Origin: Noviherbaspirillum soli | GTDB taxonomy: Bacteria > Pseudomonadota > Gammaproteobacteria > Burkholderiales > Burkholderiaceae_D | Assembly: GCF_015352955.1 (NCBI RefSeq) | Contig: NZ_JACYOX010000002.1 | Location: 310,001-374,000, forward strand | Direction of reading: 5' to 3' | DNA length: 64,000 nt | Shown: positions 45,006-54,394 of the stretch, piece by piece | How the letters are laid out: the number at the start of each line of letters is the position of its first letter | Numbering within the stretch: position 1 is the stretch's first letter | The notes under the pieces: generated by a model | Told to the model about the DNA's origin: nothing | Database searches by the model: none | Seen by the model: only the letters and a program-made list of their open reading frames with translations | Made by a program: the position numbers and the translations under genes

Positions 45006-48000
45006 AGTTGTTCCTCATGGGTGTGGATGCGGTGGGAGGCGTAGAACTCGCGCTGGCGCTTGCTGCCCTTGAACAGGCTGCGCACCACCACGAAGAACAC
45101 CGGCACCAGGAAGACCGCCAGCACGGTGGCGGTGATCATGCCGCCCATCACGCCGGTGCCGATCGCGCGCTGGCTGGCCGAGCCGGCGCCGCTTGCCACC
45201 ACCAGCGGCAGCACGCCCAGGATGAAGGCGAGCGAGGTCATGATGATGGGGCGGAAGCGCAGGTGCACCGCTTCCAGCGTGGCGTCGATCAGGCTCATGC
45301 CTTCTGCCTGCAGGTCCTTGGCGAACTCGATGATCAGGATCGCGTTCTTGGCCGACAGGCCGATGATGGCGATCAGGCCCACCTTGAAGTACACGTCGTT
45401 GGGCATGTCGCGCATGGTCGCGCCCAGCAGCGCGCCCAGGAGGCCCAGCGGCACCACCAGGATCACCGCCAGCGGAATGCTGGTGCTTTCATACAGCGCC
45501 GCCAGCACCAGGAACACTGCCAGCAGCGACAGCGCAAACAGCGCCGGCGCCTGCGAGCCGGAGGTCTTTTCCTCCAGCGACTGGCCGGTCCATTCATAGC
45601 CGAAGCCGGTCGGCAGCTGCGAGGCCAGGCGCTCCATCTCGGCCAGCGCGTCGCCGGTGCTGCGGCCGGGCGCGGCATTGCCGGCCAGCTTCATCGCCGG
45701 ATAGCCGTTGTAGCGATTCAGCTGCACCGGGCCGGTGTTCCAGGAGGTGCTGGAGAACGCCGAGAACGGCACCATGTCGCCGGCGCTGTTCTTCGCGTAC
45801 AGCTGGCCGATGTCTTCCGGCTGCAAACGATCTTCGGCATCGGCCTGGACGATTACCCGCTGCAGGCGGCCCGCATTCGGGAAGTCGTTGATGTAGGACG
45901 AGCCGAAGGCGGTGGTCAGCGTGGCGTTGATGTCGGCGAACGACACGCCCAGCGCATTGGCCTTGTCGCGGTCGACATTGACCCGCAGCTGCGGCGTGTC
46001 TTCCAGTCCTTCCGGACGCACGCCCGCCAGCACCTTGCTCTGCGCGGCCATGCCCAGCAGCTGGTTGCGCGCGGCCAGCAGCGCGTCATGGCCCAGGCCG
46101 GCGCGGTCCTGCAGGCGGAAGGTGAAGCCGGTCGCATTGCCCAGCTCGGGAATCGGCGGCGGATTGACCGGGAAGATGATCGCGTCCTTGATCTGCGACA
46201 GCGCGCCGAAGGCGCGGCCGACGAAGGCATTGACCGAATGTTCCTCGCCCTTGCGCTCGTCCCAGTGCTTCAGCGGCGTGAAGGCAAGGCCGGCGTTCTG
46301 GCCGCTGCCGGAGAACGAGAAGCCGCGCACCGCGACGATATGGGCCAGGTCCTTCTGCTTCATGTAGTAGTCCTCGACCTGCGTGATCACCTGCTCGGTG
46401 CGGGCGGCGGAAGCGCCCGGCGGCAGCTGGATGTTGGTCACCGCATATCCCTGGTCCTCGGCCGGCAGGAAGGACGTCGGCAGGCGCGCATACAGCAGCC
46501 CCACGCACAGCAGGATCGCGCCGTACACCAGCATGTAGCGGCCGGCCTTGGTCAGCATGCGGCCGACGAAGCCCTGGTAGCGGGTGGCGGTGCGGCCGAA
46601 GCCGCGGTTGAACCAGCCGAAGAAGCCGCGCTTCTCGACATGATGGCCTTTCTCCACCGGCTTCAGGATCGTCGCGCACAGCGCCGGCGTGAGCGTCAGC
46701 GCCAAGAGCGCCGAGAACATCATCGACGACACCATCGACACCGTGAACTGGCGATAGATCGCGCCGACCGCGCCGCCGAAGAAGGCCATCGGGATGAACA
46801 CCGCCACCAGCACCAGCGTGATGCCGATGATGGCGCCGGTGATCTGGCCCATGGCCTTGCGGGTGGCGTCGCGCGGCGACAGGCCCTCTTCGCTCATGAT
46901 GCGCTCGACGTTCTCCACCACAACGATGGCGTCGTCGACCAGGATGCCGATGGCCAGCACCATGCCGAACATGGTCAGCACGTTGATGGAATAGCCAAAG
47001 GCGGCCATGGTGGCGAAGGTGCCCAGCAGCGCCACCGGCACCACGATGGTGGGAATCAGGGTGTAGCGGAAGTTCTGCAGGAACAGGTACATCACCAGGA
47101 ACACCAGGATCACCGCCTCGACCAGGGTCTTGACCACTTCCTCGATCGAGATCTTGACGAAGGTCGAGGTGTCATAGGGGATCTCGTACTTCACGCCCGG
47201 CGGGAAGAACTTCGACAGCTCGGCCATCTTGGCCTTGACCAGATCGGCGGTCTGCAGCGCATTGGCGGTGGGCGACAGCTGCACGCCGATGGCGGCGGTG
47301 GGCTTGCCGTCGAGACGGGCGGCGGTGGCATAGGCCTGGCCGCCGATCTCGATGGTGGCGACGTCGCGCAGGCGCACGGTAGAGCCGTCCGGATTGGCGC
47401 GCAGCACGATCTCGCCGAACTGTTCGGGCGAGGTCAGCTGGCCGCTGACCACCACCTGCGCGGCGATCTGCTGCCGGTTCGGCGCGGGCAGGTCGCCCAG
47501 CGTGCCGGAGGCCACCTGCGCGTTCTGGGCGCGGATCGCGTTGGAGACGTCGGCGGTGCTCAGCTTGTAGCCGACCAGCTTGGCGGGGTCGATCCAGATG
47601 CGCATCGCGCGCTCGGTGCCGAACAGCTGGGCCTGGCCCACGCCGGGCACGCGCCGGATTTCATTGAGCACATTGCGCGAGAGATAGTCGCCCAGCGCGA
47701 TCGGATCGAGCCGGCCGTCGGTGGAGGCGAGGGTGGTGAAGAGCAGGAAGTTGGCGCGCGACTTGGTTACCTGCACGCCCTGCTGCTTCACCGACTCCGG
47801 CAGGCGCGGCTCGACCCGCTTCATGCGGTTCTGCACGTCCACCGCCGCCAGGTCCGGGTTGGTGCCGGGCAGGAAGGTGGCGGTGACCTGGGTCTGGCCG
47901 TTGGACTGGCTCTGCGACTCGATGTACTGCAGGCCGTCGGCGCCGTTCAGCTCCTGCTCGATCAGGCTGGTCACGCTTTCGTCCAGCGTCGAGGCCGATG

Positions 48001-48154
48001 CGCCGGGATAGGTGGCGGTGATCACGATCTGCGGCGGCGCGATCGTCGGGTACTGGGAGATCGGCAGCGTGCGCATCGACAGCAGACCTGCCAGCATGAT
48101 GAACAGCGCGATCACCCAGGCAAAGACCGGGCGGTCAATAAAAAACTTGGCCAT
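45002..48154 (-). CDS. Multidrug RND transporter, HAE1 family (AcrB/MexB-like)
   Basis: The 1,050-residue inner-membrane pump has twelve membrane helices and two large periplasmic loops. The proton relay is intact: GILVDDAIVVVENVERI in TM4 (Asp-Asp pair) and GLSAKNAILIIEFAKDL in TM10 (Lys). The N-terminus MAKFFIDRPVFAWVIALFIM is typical. It exports hydrophobic drugs, solvents and dyes through the outer-membrane factor. It sits between the membrane-fusion and outer-membrane genes; the operon is probably controlled by the divergent AcrR. Confidence 0.96.
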   Translation of the reverse strand: MAKFFIDRPVFAWVIALFIMLAGLLSMRTLPISQYPTIAPPQIVITATYPGASASTLDESVTSLIEQELNGADGLQYIESQSQSNGQTQVTATFLPGTNPDLAAVDVQNRMKRVEPRLPESVKQQGVQVTKSRANFLLFTTLASTDGRLDPIALGDYLSRNVLNEIRRVPGVGQAQLFGTERAMRIWIDPAKLVGYKLSTADVSNAIRAQNAQVASGTLGDLPAPNRQQIAAQVVVSGQLTSPEQFGEIVLRANPDGSTVRLRDVATIEIGGQAYATAARLDGKPTAAIGVQLSPTANALQTADLVKAKMAELSKFFPPGVKYEIPYDTSTFVKISIEEVVKTLVEAVILVFLVMYLFLQNFRYTLIPTIVVPVALLGTFATMAAFGYSINVLTMFGMVLAIGILVDDAIVVVENVERIMSEEGLSPRDATRKAMGQITGAIIGITLVLVAVFIPMAFFGGAVGAIYRQFTVSMVSSMMFSALLALTLTPALCATILKPVEKGHHVEKRGFFGWFNRGFGRTATRYQGFVGRMLTKAGRYMLVYGAILLCVGLLYARLPTSFLPAEDQGYAVTNIQLPPGASAARTEQVITQVEDYYMKQKDLAHIVAVRGFSFSGSGQNAGLAFTPLKHWDERKGEEHSVNAFVGRAFGALSQIKDAIIFPVNPPPIPELGNATGFTFRLQDRAGLGHDALLAARNQLLGMAAQSKVLAGVRPEGLEDTPQLRVNVDRDKANALGVSFADINATLTTAFGSSYINDFPNAGRLQRVIVQADAEDRLQPEDIGQLYAKNSAGDMVPFSAFSSTSWNTGPVQLNRYNGYPAMKLAGNAAPGRSTGDALAEMERLASQLPTGFGYEWTGQSLEEKTSGSQAPALFALSLLAVFLVLAALYESTSIPLAVILVVPLGLLGALLGATMRDMPNDVYFKVGLIAIIGLSAKNAILIIEFAKDLQAEGMSLIDATLEAVHLRFRPIIMTSLAFILGVLPLVVASGAGSASQRAIGTGVMGGMITATVLAVFLVPVFFVVVRSLFKGSKRQREFYASHRIHTHEEQL

Positions 48155-48166
48155 GTGGCGGCTTCC

Positions 48167-49387
48167 TTATTTCTGGTTGGCTGCGGCTGCCGGGCCGGCT
48201 GGGGCAGCACTGGCAGCGGCAACGGGCGTGCCGGCCACGCCGGCGGGCTTCCAGGGAACGCCCTTGGCCGGCGCGCCGGGCTTGACCTTCTGCAGGCCTT
48301 CGACGATGACGACATCGCCTTCCTTCAGGCCTTCGGTGACGATCCACTTGTTGCCCTGCACGCTGCCGGTCTTGATCGGACGCGGCGCCACCTTGCCGTC
48401 GGCGGCTATGGTCATCACCGACGCGCCGTTGTTGTCGCGCTGGACCGCCTGCTGCGGCACCGTGATGGCCGACTCGGCAACCGCCTGCTCCAGCCGCGCC
48501 CGCACATACATGCCGGGCAGCAGGAAGCGTTCGGGATTGGGCACCAGCGCGCGCAACGTGATGGCGCCCGAGCTCTGGTCCACCGCCAGGTCCGAGAACA
48601 GCAGCTTGCCGGTGCGCGGGTAGGGCGTGCCATCTTCCATCACCAGCGACACGCTGGCCTCGTCCTTGCCGACGGTTTTCAGCTTGCCGGCCGCCAGCGC
48701 CTGGCGCAGCCGCATCAGTTCGCTGGAAGACTGGGTCAGATTGACGTAGATCGGATCGAGCTGCTGGATGGTGGCCAGCGGCGTGGCTTCGCCCTGTCCG
48801 ACCAGTGCGCCTTCGGTCACCTGGGCGCGGCCAATGCGGCCGGAAATCGGCGCGGTGACGGTGGCGTAACCGAGATTGAGGCTGGCGGTCTGCTGGGTGG
48901 CGCGGGCGGCTTCCAGATCGGCCTGGGCCTGCTTCTGCGCGGCCAGCGCATCGTCATATTCCTGGCGGCTGATCGCATTGGTTTCCACCAGCGGCCGGTA
49001 GCGCTGCACCTTCAGGTTGGCCTGCGCCAGGTTGGCTTCCACGCGGGCGCGGGCGGCCTGGGCATTGGCCAGCGAGGCCTGCAGCGAGGCCGGGTCGATG
49101 CGGAACAGCACATCGCCGGCCTTGACATCGCTGCCCTCGGTGAACAGGCGCTTCTGCACGATGCCGGGCACCCGGGCGCGCACTTGCGCGGTGCGGGTGG
49201 CTTCCAGCCGGCCCGGCAATTCATTGGTGATGGCGATGCGCTCGGGGGCGACGGTGACGACCGACACCTCGGGCGGCGGCATGGCCGCCGGCTGGGCCTG
49301 GGCATCGGCCTTCTTGTCACCGCAGGCGCCCAGCGCCAGCAGCGCCAGGGAGGCGGCTGCCCAGGAGGAACGTTGGAAAGCTGTCAT
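48167..49387 (-). CDS. RND membrane-fusion protein (AcrA/MexA-like)
   Basis: The 406-residue periplasmic adaptor has a lipoprotein signal (LALLALGAC, lipid Cys at 22), the lipoyl halves (VRARVPGIVQKRLFTEGSD and GYATVTAPISGRIG), an alpha-helical hairpin and a beta-barrel plus membrane-proximal domain. It bridges the RND pump and the outer-membrane channel. The ATG at 49387 was chosen because it gives a proper signal sequence; the frame is open upstream into the promoter. It is the first gene of the operon, 12 bases before the pump gene. Confidence 0.94.
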   Translation of the reverse strand: MTAFQRSSWAAASLALLALGACGDKKADAQAQPAAMPPPEVSVVTVAPERIAITNELPGRLEATRTAQVRARVPGIVQKRLFTEGSDVKAGDVLFRIDPASLQASLANAQAARARVEANLAQANLKVQRYRPLVETNAISRQEYDDALAAQKQAQADLEAARATQQTASLNLGYATVTAPISGRIGRAQVTEGALVGQGEATPLATIQQLDPIYVNLTQSSSELMRLRQALAAGKLKTVGKDEASVSLVMEDGTPYPRTGKLLFSDLAVDQSSGAITLRALVPNPERFLLPGMYVRARLEQAVAESAITVPQQAVQRDNNGASVMTIAADGKVAPRPIKTGSVQGNKWIVTEGLKEGDVVIVEGLQKVKPGAPAKGVPWKPAGVAGTPVAAASAAPAGPAAAANQK

Positions 49388-49525
49388 GGAAATCTCACAC
49401 AAAAGGACCGCGCTGGCACACGGCGGGTTGTCATTGGAAACAGTGGATAAGGAATACGGGTAACGGTGCGATGAACAGTGCTTGGTAACGAAAACCGTCA
49501 ATGTGGCCGTCAAAGTCTGCTAGTA

Positions 49526-49549
49526 TATATACATTCATGAATGTATGTA
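49526..49549. promoter_or_regulatory. AcrR-type operator in the acrA-acrR intergenic region
   Basis: The core TACATTCATGAATGTA (49530-49545) is a perfect 16-bp palindrome; the 24-bp version 49526-49549 has a single asymmetric pair. It closely resembles the 24-bp site known for E. coli AcrR. It lies between the divergent pump operon and the TetR-family gene, so it probably controls both. Confidence 0.8.
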
Positions 49550-49619
49550 TGACGCGCCGGTGAAGTTTTTTTATCCTGCAATGGAAATTCATCAACGGTA
49601 CGTCTCCCACCGGACCATC

Positions 49620-50264
49620 ATGGCCAGATCAACCAAGGAAGAAGCCCTCGAAACCCGCAACCGCATCCTCGATGCGGCCGAGGAAGTATTCCATGCCAAT
49701 GGCGTGTCGCGCACCTCGCTGGCGGACGTGGCGCAGGCAGCCAACGTTACCCGCGGCGCGATCTACTGGCACTTCAAGAACAAGGGCGACCTGTTCGACG
49801 CAATGTGCGAGCGGGTGCGGCTGCCGATGGAGGAAATGGCAGCCGCCGGCCTGGATGACCGGGAAGCCGATCCGCTGGGACAGTTGCGCAAGACCATCCT
49901 GTTCGTGTTCAACGACGTGCGGCACAATCCGCATTCGCGCAAGGTGCTGGGCATCGTGTTTCACAAATGCGAGTTCGTGGAGGCAGCCGGACCCATCATC
50001 GAGCGCCAGCAGGATGTGTTCCTGAAAGGCCGCAGCGACCTGCGCCGCATCCTCGACAATGCAGTGGCCAGGGCACAGCTTCCCGCCGACCTCGACACCG
50101 AACTGGCCAGCATCATGATGCAGGCGCAGATCGACGGCCTGATCAATATCAGTCTTTTCACGCCGGACAGCGCCGACTTCGACGCCCATGCCGAACGCAT
50201 GGTGGATGCCGCCATCGAGATGCTGCGCTGCGCGCCATCGCTGCGCGCAAGCCGCGGCGCATAA
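49620..50264 (+). CDS. acrR: TetR-family repressor of the efflux operon (AcrR-like)
   Basis: The 214-residue protein has an N-terminal TetR helix-turn-helix (about 10-56: RNRILDAAEEVFHANGV, TSLADVAQAANVTRGAIYWHF) and a C-terminal ligand domain of the AcrR type (LRKTILFVFNDVRHNPHSRKVLGIVFHKCEF-like, residues about 90-125). It is divergent from the acrA-like gene with the palindromic operator between them. The start at 49620 gives the usual length before the HTH. It should repress the pump and itself, and be released by pump substrates. Confidence 0.9.
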   Translation: MARSTKEEALETRNRILDAAEEVFHANGVSRTSLADVAQAANVTRGAIYWHFKNKGDLFDAMCERVRLPMEEMAAAGLDDREADPLGQLRKTILFVFNDVRHNPHSRKVLGIVFHKCEFVEAAGPIIERQQDVFLKGRSDLRRILDNAVARAQLPADLDTELASIMMQAQIDGLINISLFTPDSADFDAHAERMVDAAIEMLRCAPSLRASRGA

Positions 50265-50437
50265 GCGCCCCGGTTCCGCCGTCCCTTTTTCCATGCAGTG
50301 CATGCGCTGCCCTCTCGGGGCCGGTGACGCGCGGGCGCGCGTGGTTCGATACAGCCGCTTGAGCGGTCCCAAGGCAGCGCCGGCGGCCAGGCTTTACTGT
50401 CGCTTTCCTCATCTATCCGGAAGCAGGAAAGGCCGCC

Positions 50438-53400
50438 ATGCATCAAGCAACCGCATTTTATTCCGATGGGCTGGATGCCATTGCCGAGTTTCTCGCATGC
50501 TCCAGGCCGGCCGCCGACGGCATGGCCGCCGTCTATCAGGAGCAAGGCCAATGGCACAGTGCCATGCATCAGTTGGCACGCTGGAGCCCGGAACACGGCA
50601 CGGTCAGCGGCGATGAAGCGGCACTGTGCATCAGTGTCAGCGAAACTACATGGAACAGGCTATACGCCGCCGCGCTCAGCATCGGCCGCGCTGCCGCGCC
50701 AGATGCAATCGGTATGGCGGCACGGGGCGTTGGCGGCATGCTGGCCGAGCTCTCTGCCGTGCCGCTGCTGGCCGATGCCCTGGAGCCTTGCGCCATGCAT
50801 CCCTTGCCACGCAGTGATGATGTGGACGCAGCGCGGCAAGAGGGGCCGTGGCTGCAACTGGCCTGGCCGCCACTGGAGAAGCTGCTGCTGCGGGACCGCT
50901 TGCTGGAACCGGATGCCAGGCGATCGAGGCTGACGGTCCGGACGATGCCGCAAAGCTGCGCGCAGCTCGATGCCGAGACGCTGGTCGATGGCTTCATCCT
51001 GGATGCGCCGGGGCAGCCGCCGCAGCTCGTTTGCGCGCCCGCCTGGCACCGCCGCATTTCGGAAGAGCTGGGCCGCCATTTCAATGCATCGGCGCTCCTG
51101 CTGTTCCGGCTTATGTTTCACAGCGCCAGCCAGGGCTGGGGATGGGATGCCGATTCGGCGCAGTGCCGCGGCCTGGCGGAACTGATGGCGCAGGCGGAAG
51201 AGGTGGGCCTGACCGAATTCCATGGCTTGAGCGAAACCTGCATGCTGCTCGGCAGCGCGGTCGACAAGGCCGCTGGCGGCGACGTTCCGGAAGGCGAGCC
51301 GTTGGCTGCCGCGCTATTGGCGTACGCAGTGAACAGGGTGGCCGCATTGTGGCCGCCGGCCTTCCTGCATCCGCGCCATCCTTCTGCCCGGCTGATGGCG
51401 GGATGGATGGCACAGGTGGACGACATGGCGCAGGTTGCGCCGGATGCCCTGCTGGGGCCAGGAGTCAGGATAGGCAGGGGCAGCGTGATCGAAAGCGGCG
51501 CGATCATTCATGGCGGCGCTGACGTCGGCGCCGGCGTGGTCATCCCGGAGGGTGTCGTGGTGGCTGTCGGCGCCCGGGTCGCGCGCCTGGCGCTGGAGGA
51601 GGTTGCGCTTCCGCCGGGCACCCTGCTGTGCGGCAGCGCACGCCTGCAGCGCGGAGCGCGCCTGGGCAGGCAGGTCACGCTGGGCGCCGATGTGGAGATC
51701 GGGACCGGCGTGCACTTGCCTGACGGCATTGTAGTTGCCGAACAGGCACGGGTGCGGCGGCTATACCTGGGCCGCGGCGTCGCTCTGCCGCTGGGCACCC
51801 GGATCGAGGGCAGCCTGTCCCTGGGAAGCCGCAGCAGCATCGGGGCAGGGGTCTGTTTCGGCGCCGGCGTGGAAGTCGGTGCCGAGGCAGAGATAGGCGA
51901 CGGGCTTTATTTGCCGCGCGGCGTCGTGGTCGCCGCCGGCGCCCGGGTAGATTGCTGCGACATCGCCTCCAGCGCCAGCATGCCGCCCGGCACCGTGCTG
52001 CATGGCGACCTCACGTTGCGCAGGAACGCCGTGGTCGGCATCGCCGTGGTATTCGGCGGCGGCGCCGATGTCGGCCCAGACGTGGTCGTTCCGGCTGGCG
52101 TAACGGTGATGGAGGGGGCGCGGATCGAGCGGCTGCACCTGAATGGATGCCGGCTGCCCCAGCAGACGATGATAGGCGGCAGCCTGACATTGGGGCGCCG
52201 CTGCGAGGTCGGGCGCAACGTGGTGTTTGAAGGCGACAACCGCATCGGGCCGGGGGTACAGCTGCCAGCCGGCCTGCATGTCGCCGAAGCCGCCCGGATC
52301 GACCACCTGCGGCTCAATGCGCCCCTGCCGGCGGGTACTGTCGTCCGCGGCAATCTCGTCCTCGGACCGAATGCAAAAGTGGGACGCGGCGTGGCGCTGG
52401 GTGCAGATGTCACTCTTCGCGCCAGCATTCCGGATGGCTTCTCGGTCGGTGCCGGCGCTATCGTGCGTCAGTGCGATGTGGCCGGCGCGCGGCTGGGACG
52501 GGGCACGCGCATCGATGGCGACCTTTACCTTGCCAGTGGCGTGGAGCTCGGCGATGGCACGCTGTTCGAACACGGGGTTCACATCGAAGCTGCCTGCCGG
52601 ATTCCCGATGGACTGGTATTCCGGGCCGGGGCCCGGGTGCGCTGCTTCGAGCTGGCGCCAGGCGTGACACTGCCTGCCGGGACCCGGATTGGCGGAAGCC
52701 TGCGCCTGAGGCAGGGCGTGCATGTCGGTCCGGGCGTCGAGTTTGGCGATGATGTGGAAGTCGGGCCGGGAGTGTGGATCCCGGCCGGTGCGCGCATCGC
52801 CGACCAGGCACGCATCACCCAGTTCGATATCGCGCCGGATGTGCGCCTGCCGGCATGCCTGCATCTGCACGGCAATGCCGTCATCGGCGCCGGCGCCTGC
52901 ATAGGCGAGCACGCGATGCTGGGGCGTGACGTGGTGATTGGCCCGGGCGTGAGGCTGCCTGCGGGCGTGATCCTGTGCGACGGCGCTTGCCTGACTGATC
53001 TGCGCCTGGGCGAAGGCGTAGTGCTGCCACAGGGAAGCCGTGTCGGCGGCAACCTGGTCGTCCGGCGTGGCGCCATGCTTGGCAGTGATATCGAATTTGG
53101 TCACGGCGTGGAAATCGGGCCGTACGTATGTCTCCCGGACAGCCTGCAAGTGGCGCCTGGCGCCAACGTGCGCGAGGTCCACATTTCCGGCGATGTGCAG
53201 CTGCCGCCCGGCACCCGCATATATGGCGACCTGCGGATTTCCCGCGGCGTGACGGTAGGTCGGCAGGTGGCATTCGGCCCCGACGCCCGGCTGGGGCCGG
53301 GCGTTGTCATACCGGATGGCGCCATCATCGGCAGCGGCGCCCGCATCGACCGCCTGCAGGTTGCCGGCAATGCCGCTCTGGGCCGCGAGATTGTCTTCAC

Positions 53401-54007
53401 CGGGAATGCCGTGATCCGGTCGAGCGCCTTGATCGGCGATGGGGTGCTGCTGGGTAAGGACGTCGTGATCGGACCGCGTGTGCGTCTTCCCGATGGCGTT
53501 GCGGTGGCGGACGGCGCCCGCGTGCGCCGCTTCTGCGTCGGTCCGCGCGTGAGTCTGCCGGCAATGTTCATTGTCGGAGGCGACCTGTGCCTGGGCCAGG
53601 GGGCCGTGGTCGGCTACGGTGCGCGCCTTGGCGCCGGTGTCCGGGTGGCGCCAGGCGCAGTGATCTACGACCATGCTGAACTGCCGGCGGGCACGCAAGT
53701 GGCGACAGTGACATCCGTGCAGCACGGCGTTCCGGTCGCACCGCCGCCTGATGCTAGCTTGCCCGTCTGGCAGGCCTACATGGCGCAATTGTCGCTCAAC
53801 ACACGACATGAGGCGCCGTTACTGGACGCACAAGCGCCTGACCTTTCCATGGCCCCGGCCCAGCTCATCCCATCCCGGCAGGCTGATGCCGAGCTGGCGC
53901 AGGCCTCCCAGCCGCGGCCGGCGTCTGCCCCCATCGCGATACCCGCCGCTGGCCCAGCCTATCCGGCGCACGCGCCCGGTTTTCGGCCACTTTCGCCATT
54001 TGGATGA
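50438..54007 (+). CDS. Giant modular left-handed beta-helix protein, unknown function
   Basis: The 1,189-residue protein matches no family I can name. Residues 1-320 form a helical, non-repetitive domain without a signal peptide. From about 325 to 1,090 the chain consists of hexapeptide-type turns ([LIV]-G-x4), organised from residue 391 as twelve consecutive modules of about 59 residues, each opening LP-x-GT-x(3)-G-(S/D/N)-L and ending with a (A/G)-A-R-(V/I)-x4 turn. Predicted fold: an unbroken parallel beta-helix of roughly 120 turns. The last 100 residues are Pro/Ala-rich. An AGGAAAGG box precedes the ATG. Acyltransferases with such turns have only 4-10 coils and a catalytic His loop, which I do not see. 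A scaffold, adhesive or effector role is open. Confidence 0.75.
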   Translation: MHQATAFYSDGLDAIAEFLACSRPAADGMAAVYQEQGQWHSAMHQLARWSPEHGTVSGDEAALCISVSETTWNRLYAAALSIGRAAAPDAIGMAARGVGGMLAELSAVPLLADALEPCAMHPLPRSDDVDAARQEGPWLQLAWPPLEKLLLRDRLLEPDARRSRLTVRTMPQSCAQLDAETLVDGFILDAPGQPPQLVCAPAWHRRISEELGRHFNASALLLFRLMFHSASQGWGWDADSAQCRGLAELMAQAEEVGLTEFHGLSETCMLLGSAVDKAAGGDVPEGEPLAAALLAYAVNRVAALWPPAFLHPRHPSARLMAGWMAQVDDMAQVAPDALLGPGVRIGRGSVIESGAIIHGGADVGAGVVIPEGVVVAVGARVARLALEEVALPPGTLLCGSARLQRGARLGRQVTLGADVEIGTGVHLPDGIVVAEQARVRRLYLGRGVALPLGTRIEGSLSLGSRSSIGAGVCFGAGVEVGAEAEIGDGLYLPRGVVVAAGARVDCCDIASSASMPPGTVLHGDLTLRRNAVVGIAVVFGGGADVGPDVVVPAGVTVMEGARIERLHLNGCRLPQQTMIGGSLTLGRRCEVGRNVVFEGDNRIGPGVQLPAGLHVAEAARIDHLRLNAPLPAGTVVRGNLVLGPNAKVGRGVALGADVTLRASIPDGFSVGAGAIVRQCDVAGARLGRGTRIDGDLYLASGVELGDGTLFEHGVHIEAACRIPDGLVFRAGARVRCFELAPGVTLPAGTRIGGSLRLRQGVHVGPGVEFGDDVEVGPGVWIPAGARIADQARITQFDIAPDVRLPACLHLHGNAVIGAGACIGEHAMLGRDVVIGPGVRLPAGVILCDGACLTDLRLGEGVVLPQGSRVGGNLVVRRGAMLGSDIEFGHGVEIGPYVCLPDSLQVAPGANVREVHISGDVQLPPGTRIYGDLRISRGVTVGRQVAFGPDARLGPGVVIPDGAIIGSGARIDRLQVAGNAALGREIVFTGNAVIRSSALIGDGVLLGKDVVIGPRVRLPDGVAVADGARVRRFCVGPRVSLPAMFIVGGDLCLGQGAVVGYGARLGAGVRVAPGAVIYDHAELPAGTQVATVTSVQHGVPVAPPPDASLPVWQAYMAQLSLNTRHEAPLLDAQAPDLSMAPAQLIPSRQADAELAQASQPRPASAPIAIPAAGPAYPAHAPGFRPLSPFG
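51608..53700 (+). repeat. Twelve tandem modules of about 177 bp within the beta-helix gene
   Basis: Each module encodes about 59 residues (one has 65, with an extra turn). Recurrent anchors are LPxGT at the start, VGxGVxFGxxVEVGPGV in the middle and GARV/GARI near the end. Protein similarity is obvious, but DNA identity between modules is moderate, so the repeats are old, not freshly expanded. Confidence 0.8.
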
Positions 54008-54087
54008 TCATGCGGCGGGAACAGGTGCCAACGGGTTGCCGTGTTGACTCCTGTGTACGCTGGATTCAATAGCAGAACGGTCTGCAG

Positions 54088-54115
54088 GACGGCTTTGCCG
54101 GCCGTCGCCGTTTTT
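54088..54115 (+). terminator. Possible terminator of the beta-helix gene
   Basis: The perfect 6-bp stem GACGGC / GCCGTC with a 7-base loop is followed by GCCG and a run of five T, about 80 bases after the stop. The short gap before the T run lowers confidence. Confidence 0.4.
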
Positions 54116-54250
54116 CTGCCATTGCGCCAGGAGCGCTTGCCTTTGCCCGCCAAGCGCAGCAGCATCGCAATCCTGTTTTGCCACACCGTTTCCGTAGCGC
54201 CCGGGCGCATGCCCGCGCCGGCACCTGCCGGCACTGCACCGGCCTTTGTC

Positions 54251-54303
54251 TCACCCGTCCTACCCGTCCTACCCGTCTTGCCCCGTATTGCCCCGTATTG
54301 CCT
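54251..54303. repeat. Direct repeats of 9-10 bp (TACCCGTCC then TGCCCCGTAT units)
   Basis: Three units of the TACCCGTCC type are followed by two of TGCCCCGTAT plus a partial, ending about 90 bases before the rhs start codon. Confidence 0.7.
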
Positions 54304-54394
54304 TCCTTCCCCGCCTGCGACGCAGCGCGGCAGCCCGTGGCCGGCAAGCAGCCCGCCGCGTCGATTGCCTTGATTGTTTGCCGATCGCTTCGTC

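Larger units (their letters stand above)
54008..54394. other. Intergenic region before the rhs gene
   Basis: This 387-base gap contains a possible terminator (54088-54115) and a cluster of 9-10-bp direct repeats (54251-54303). The right half is open in several frames but I see no gene. Confidence 0.5.

Noticed and set aside
45008..49450. Open frame of about 1,480 codons on the plus strand opposite the efflux genes
   Set aside because: It is His/Gln/Arg-rich without domains and lies antisense to the acrA- and acrB-like genes; it is a codon-bias shadow in GC-rich DNA.
51608..53700. Repeat array considered as CRISPR or VNTR
   Set aside because: The repeats are coding, continuous without spacers, and diverged in DNA.
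51761..53809. Long minus-strand frame opposite the beta-helix repeats
   Set aside because: It is the complement of the module repeats and mirrors their period; no independent domain is visible.
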